Assembly: GCA_001724245.1 (NCBI GenBank)
Contig: MEDX01000090.1
Location: 1 to 20,421 of the forward strand
Source: Fonticula-like sp. SCN 57-25
Lineage: Eukaryota; Nucleariida; Rotosphaerida
DNA: 20,421 nt
Direction of reading: 5' to 3'
The notes under the pieces are model-generated. The model had not been told where the DNA came from. It did no database searches and saw nothing but the letters and a program-made list of their open reading frames with translations. Both the position numbers and the translations under genes were made by a program. Shown here piece by piece: positions 18,559 to 20,421 of this stretch. Position 1 is the stretch's first letter, and each line of letters opens with the position of its first letter.

Positions 18559-19923
18559 CTACAGCGAGCCTTGGCTCACGTCCATCCATATCTTGAAGAG
18601 ATCCCGCTGAAAGTCGTTCATATCTGGCCACAGGAGGTTCTCGATGTAGCCGACCGCCATGGTGTCCCCCGCATTGCCGGCCACGACCAGCGACTCGATC
18701 AGCGCAGCAGTGTCGGCGTCAAAGAGCACGCCGTGGTCCGCGGGCTGTGGCGGAATGTATGTGTGCTTGCTGTTGAGCGGGAGCGCCGCCAGGGGCGCGG
18801 CGGCGTCCTTGAGCGCGCTCGACACAGGGCGGCCTGAAACACGCTCGATATCTTGGATGACAATGCGCAGGTCGGCGTGCTTTAAAAGTGTCAGTGCGGC
18901 TAGGATGGGCAGGCAAGAGAGCGGTACCTCAATCAGGAGAAGGAGAGTGCGGGTGAGCTCGCATTCCAGAATCTTGAACTTGTAATAGTCACCGCTGTTG
19001 GCATCTGCATTCGGCAGCTTGGAGGCTAAGCCAAATAGGAAGCACGATATGTGTTTAGAGCGCAGATTTGAGTTTGCGAGGACGTACCTCGAGCGCTGGC
19101 AGCCATATTGATGATAGAAACGAGCACGTCCTGCGCACCGCGGAAATCGCCTGCACTGTGTCAATATCGCAGCAAAGAAAGGCCCAACATGTCGTACGCA
19201 TTAGCAGTCGACACTGCAGGCAGCAGTCCAGACAGTAGAGCGGCTGCACCAGCCCTGTTGACTGCACCTGATGAAGCACGACGGCTTTGGAAAAGTGAAG
19301 CGCGCTCTCGTCATACTTGCGAAGACTCTATGACCAGAATGCGGGTAAATATAAGACAAATATAATTATAATGTATGTAAATGTATTCGCACCATCAAGT
19401 TGTGCGCCAATTCGGTTTGAAGCTGGGCCGCCATGACAATGTTGTCGAGCTTCATGTATTGCTACTGGGCTGTAAGAACAACAACGAGCAAAGCACAGCG
19501 CGCACCTCAATGGCCTTTTCGTAGCAGTCAATTGCTTCCAAAAAGTATTCCTCGTATCCATAGTTGCTCCCGTCTACTGAAAAGCTGTACGACTGCGACT
19601 CTTCCTCGGCCTCCCAAAACAGCCGCGCGGCTTCCGACTCGAATGCCGCCTCGCTCGCCGCGTTCTGCATCACCTGCCCGCAGCGCGCAACAGCAAGCGC
19701 ACAAAATGCTGCATACTGGTGGTTCCCTTCCCGGGCCAGGCTGCGCGTAAGCTCTTCAAAGTCGTTGGATACCTCGCTAAAGTTCACCTTCCGCATGAAC
19801 CGCCTAACCACGCATGGTTAGTGCCTAATCTCGCGCCATACTGACGCACTTTTTCAGCTTGTTTGATATCCTGTCATAGCTCTCCCAGAAAGACTTTGGA
19901 GGAGCAGCACCTGACGACGCCAT
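18559..19923 (-). CDS. HAP40 (F8A, huntingtin-associated protein 40)-like protein
   Basis: Exons 19923-19850, 19803-19506, 19461-19393, 19327-19198, 19150-19088, 19025-18928 and 18879-18559 give 350 residues; human HAP40 has about 371. Matches run along the whole length: YDRISNKLKKRFMRK near the N-terminus, then YAAFCALAVARC, later CRLLMRDFRGA, ECELTRTLLLLIE, and a C-terminal block with SLVVAGNAGDTMAV and LLWP. These lie in the same order and spacing as in animal HAP40, an alpha-helical TPR/alpha-SNAP-like protein that is stably clamped inside huntingtin. The joins create conserved residues across splices (KLKK|RFMRK, LLM|RDF), which supports the model. The last intron (18927-18880, GTACCG donor, AAAG acceptor) is 48 nt without a stop and may be coding, giving 366 residues. 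Its role in a fungus is unknown. Confidence 0.8.
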
Positions 19924-20064
19924 GGTCCCTACACAGAGCAATCATCAGCCAAAACTTGGCGTCCTGCCCGTCATCGACACGTACCTGGCGGCAACGGGTC
20001 AGTTTGCAGTTTGCAATATTTTTGGCGGGCAATCCGAGTTCGCCGCCCCTCGCATTTCGGCGCC
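19924..20064. promoter_or_regulatory. Divergent promoter with tandem GCAGTTTGC and E2F-like site
   Basis: This 141-bp gap between the HAP40-like and Top6A/SPO11-like start codons contains two overlapping copies of the CAGTTTGC element (20000-20014) and, directly after, TTTGGCGGG at 20021-20029, close to an E2F/DP site. An E2F-like site would suit a gene with a DNA-replication or meiotic role. All regulatory meaning is inference. Confidence 0.45.
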
Positions 20065-20421
20065 ATGTCGAGCTCAGCAGGGAGAGTAGCCAAGCCGCGC
20101 AAGTCGCTCAAGACAATTGTTCCTGGCGCAGGAGCCACCGCAAATGCGGACGAGATCATGGCTGTCGTGCGCCAGTACGGCGATCGGCAGCGCAAGTCGA
20201 AGCCAGCGAAGGCGCTGACGCTGCGGGATCTGGGGCTGGACACGGTCGGAAATGAGGTGTCGGAGAAGAGCGATGAGGAAGTGAGCCACTTGATAGAGTC
20301 GCTTGTACTCAAGACGGTCTCAAGCATCCTGGCGGATCAGGGCCTGACGTACGCCGTCCCTTCGCGCTCGAGCGGGAACCAGCTTTACGTCCCCGAGCTC
20401 GACCGCATCGTCCTCAAGAGC
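20065..20421 (+). CDS. Topoisomerase VI subunit A / SPO11-family protein, 5' part cut by window edge
   Basis: An open frame of 119 codons from ATG 20065 to the window edge without a stop or a needed intron. Residues 1-50 are basic and low in complexity. Residues 70-93 are helical (VSHLIESLVLKTVSSILADQ). Residues 99-118 read PSRSSGNQLYVPELDRIVLK, which closely resembles the block that precedes the catalytic domain in plant SPO11-3/TOP6A, the eukaryotic relative of archaeal topoisomerase VI subunit A. The catalytic Tyr and the Toprim metal site would lie downstream, outside the window, so activity cannot be judged. The family makes double-strand breaks through a tyrosine-DNA bond, in meiosis (Spo11) or in decatenation (Topo VI). 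It shares its promoter with the HAP40-like gene. Confidence 0.7.
   Translation, partial: MSSSAGRVAKPRKSLKTIVPGAGATANADEIMAVVRQYGDRQRKSKPAKALTLRDLGLDTVGNEVSEKSDEEVSHLIESLVLKTVSSILADQGLTYAVPSRSSGNQLYVPELDRIVLKS

Overview
The window reads as compact nuclear DNA of a basidiomycete yeast. The best guess is Ustilaginomycotina, Malassezia-like. The evidence is GC-rich coding sequence, 13 protein genes in 20.4 kb, intergenic gaps of roughly 50-380 bp, and many very short spliceosomal introns (mostly 44-65 nt) with donors that are nearly all GTACG or GTGCG. The species assignment is inference from gene style, not from a marker gene. I saw no rRNA, tRNA, transposon or CRISPR array.

Layout, left to right. 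A SAC3/GANP-family mRNA-export gene (minus, cut by the left edge) diverges from the mitochondrial complex I 49-kDa subunit gene (plus). PEX19 (minus, farnesylated peroxisome biogenesis factor) converges on complex I and diverges from a C2H2 zinc-finger gene with an acidic N-terminus and a Lys-rich tail (plus). Then come an RBM39/Rsd1-type splicing factor (plus) and a short-chain dehydrogenase (plus). Converging on these is a 10-exon minus-strand gene that joins a SNAPC1 (SNAP43)-like N-terminus to a C-terminal double PHD finger. Behind it lies a 4E-T-like eIF4E-binding gene (minus), which diverges from a CCDC47-type ER membrane gene (plus). An intronless 640-residue orphan (minus) diverges from the ADP/ATP carrier gene (plus). 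Last are a HAP40 (huntingtin-associated protein 40)-like gene (minus) and, diverging from it, the start of a topoisomerase VI A/SPO11-family gene (plus, cut by the right edge).

Most genes are unrelated housekeeping functions: mRNA export, splicing and translation control; respiration and ATP export; peroxisome and ER biogenesis. I see no operon-like or secondary-metabolite logic. The items most worth a second look are the fungal HAP40-like gene, the plant/archaeal-style Top6A-like gene, the SNAPC1-plus-double-PHD architecture, the biased splice donors, and a recurring GCAGTTTGC element in four intergenic regions. Exon structures were worked out by hand from reading frame, splice consensus and family similarity, and need RNA evidence.
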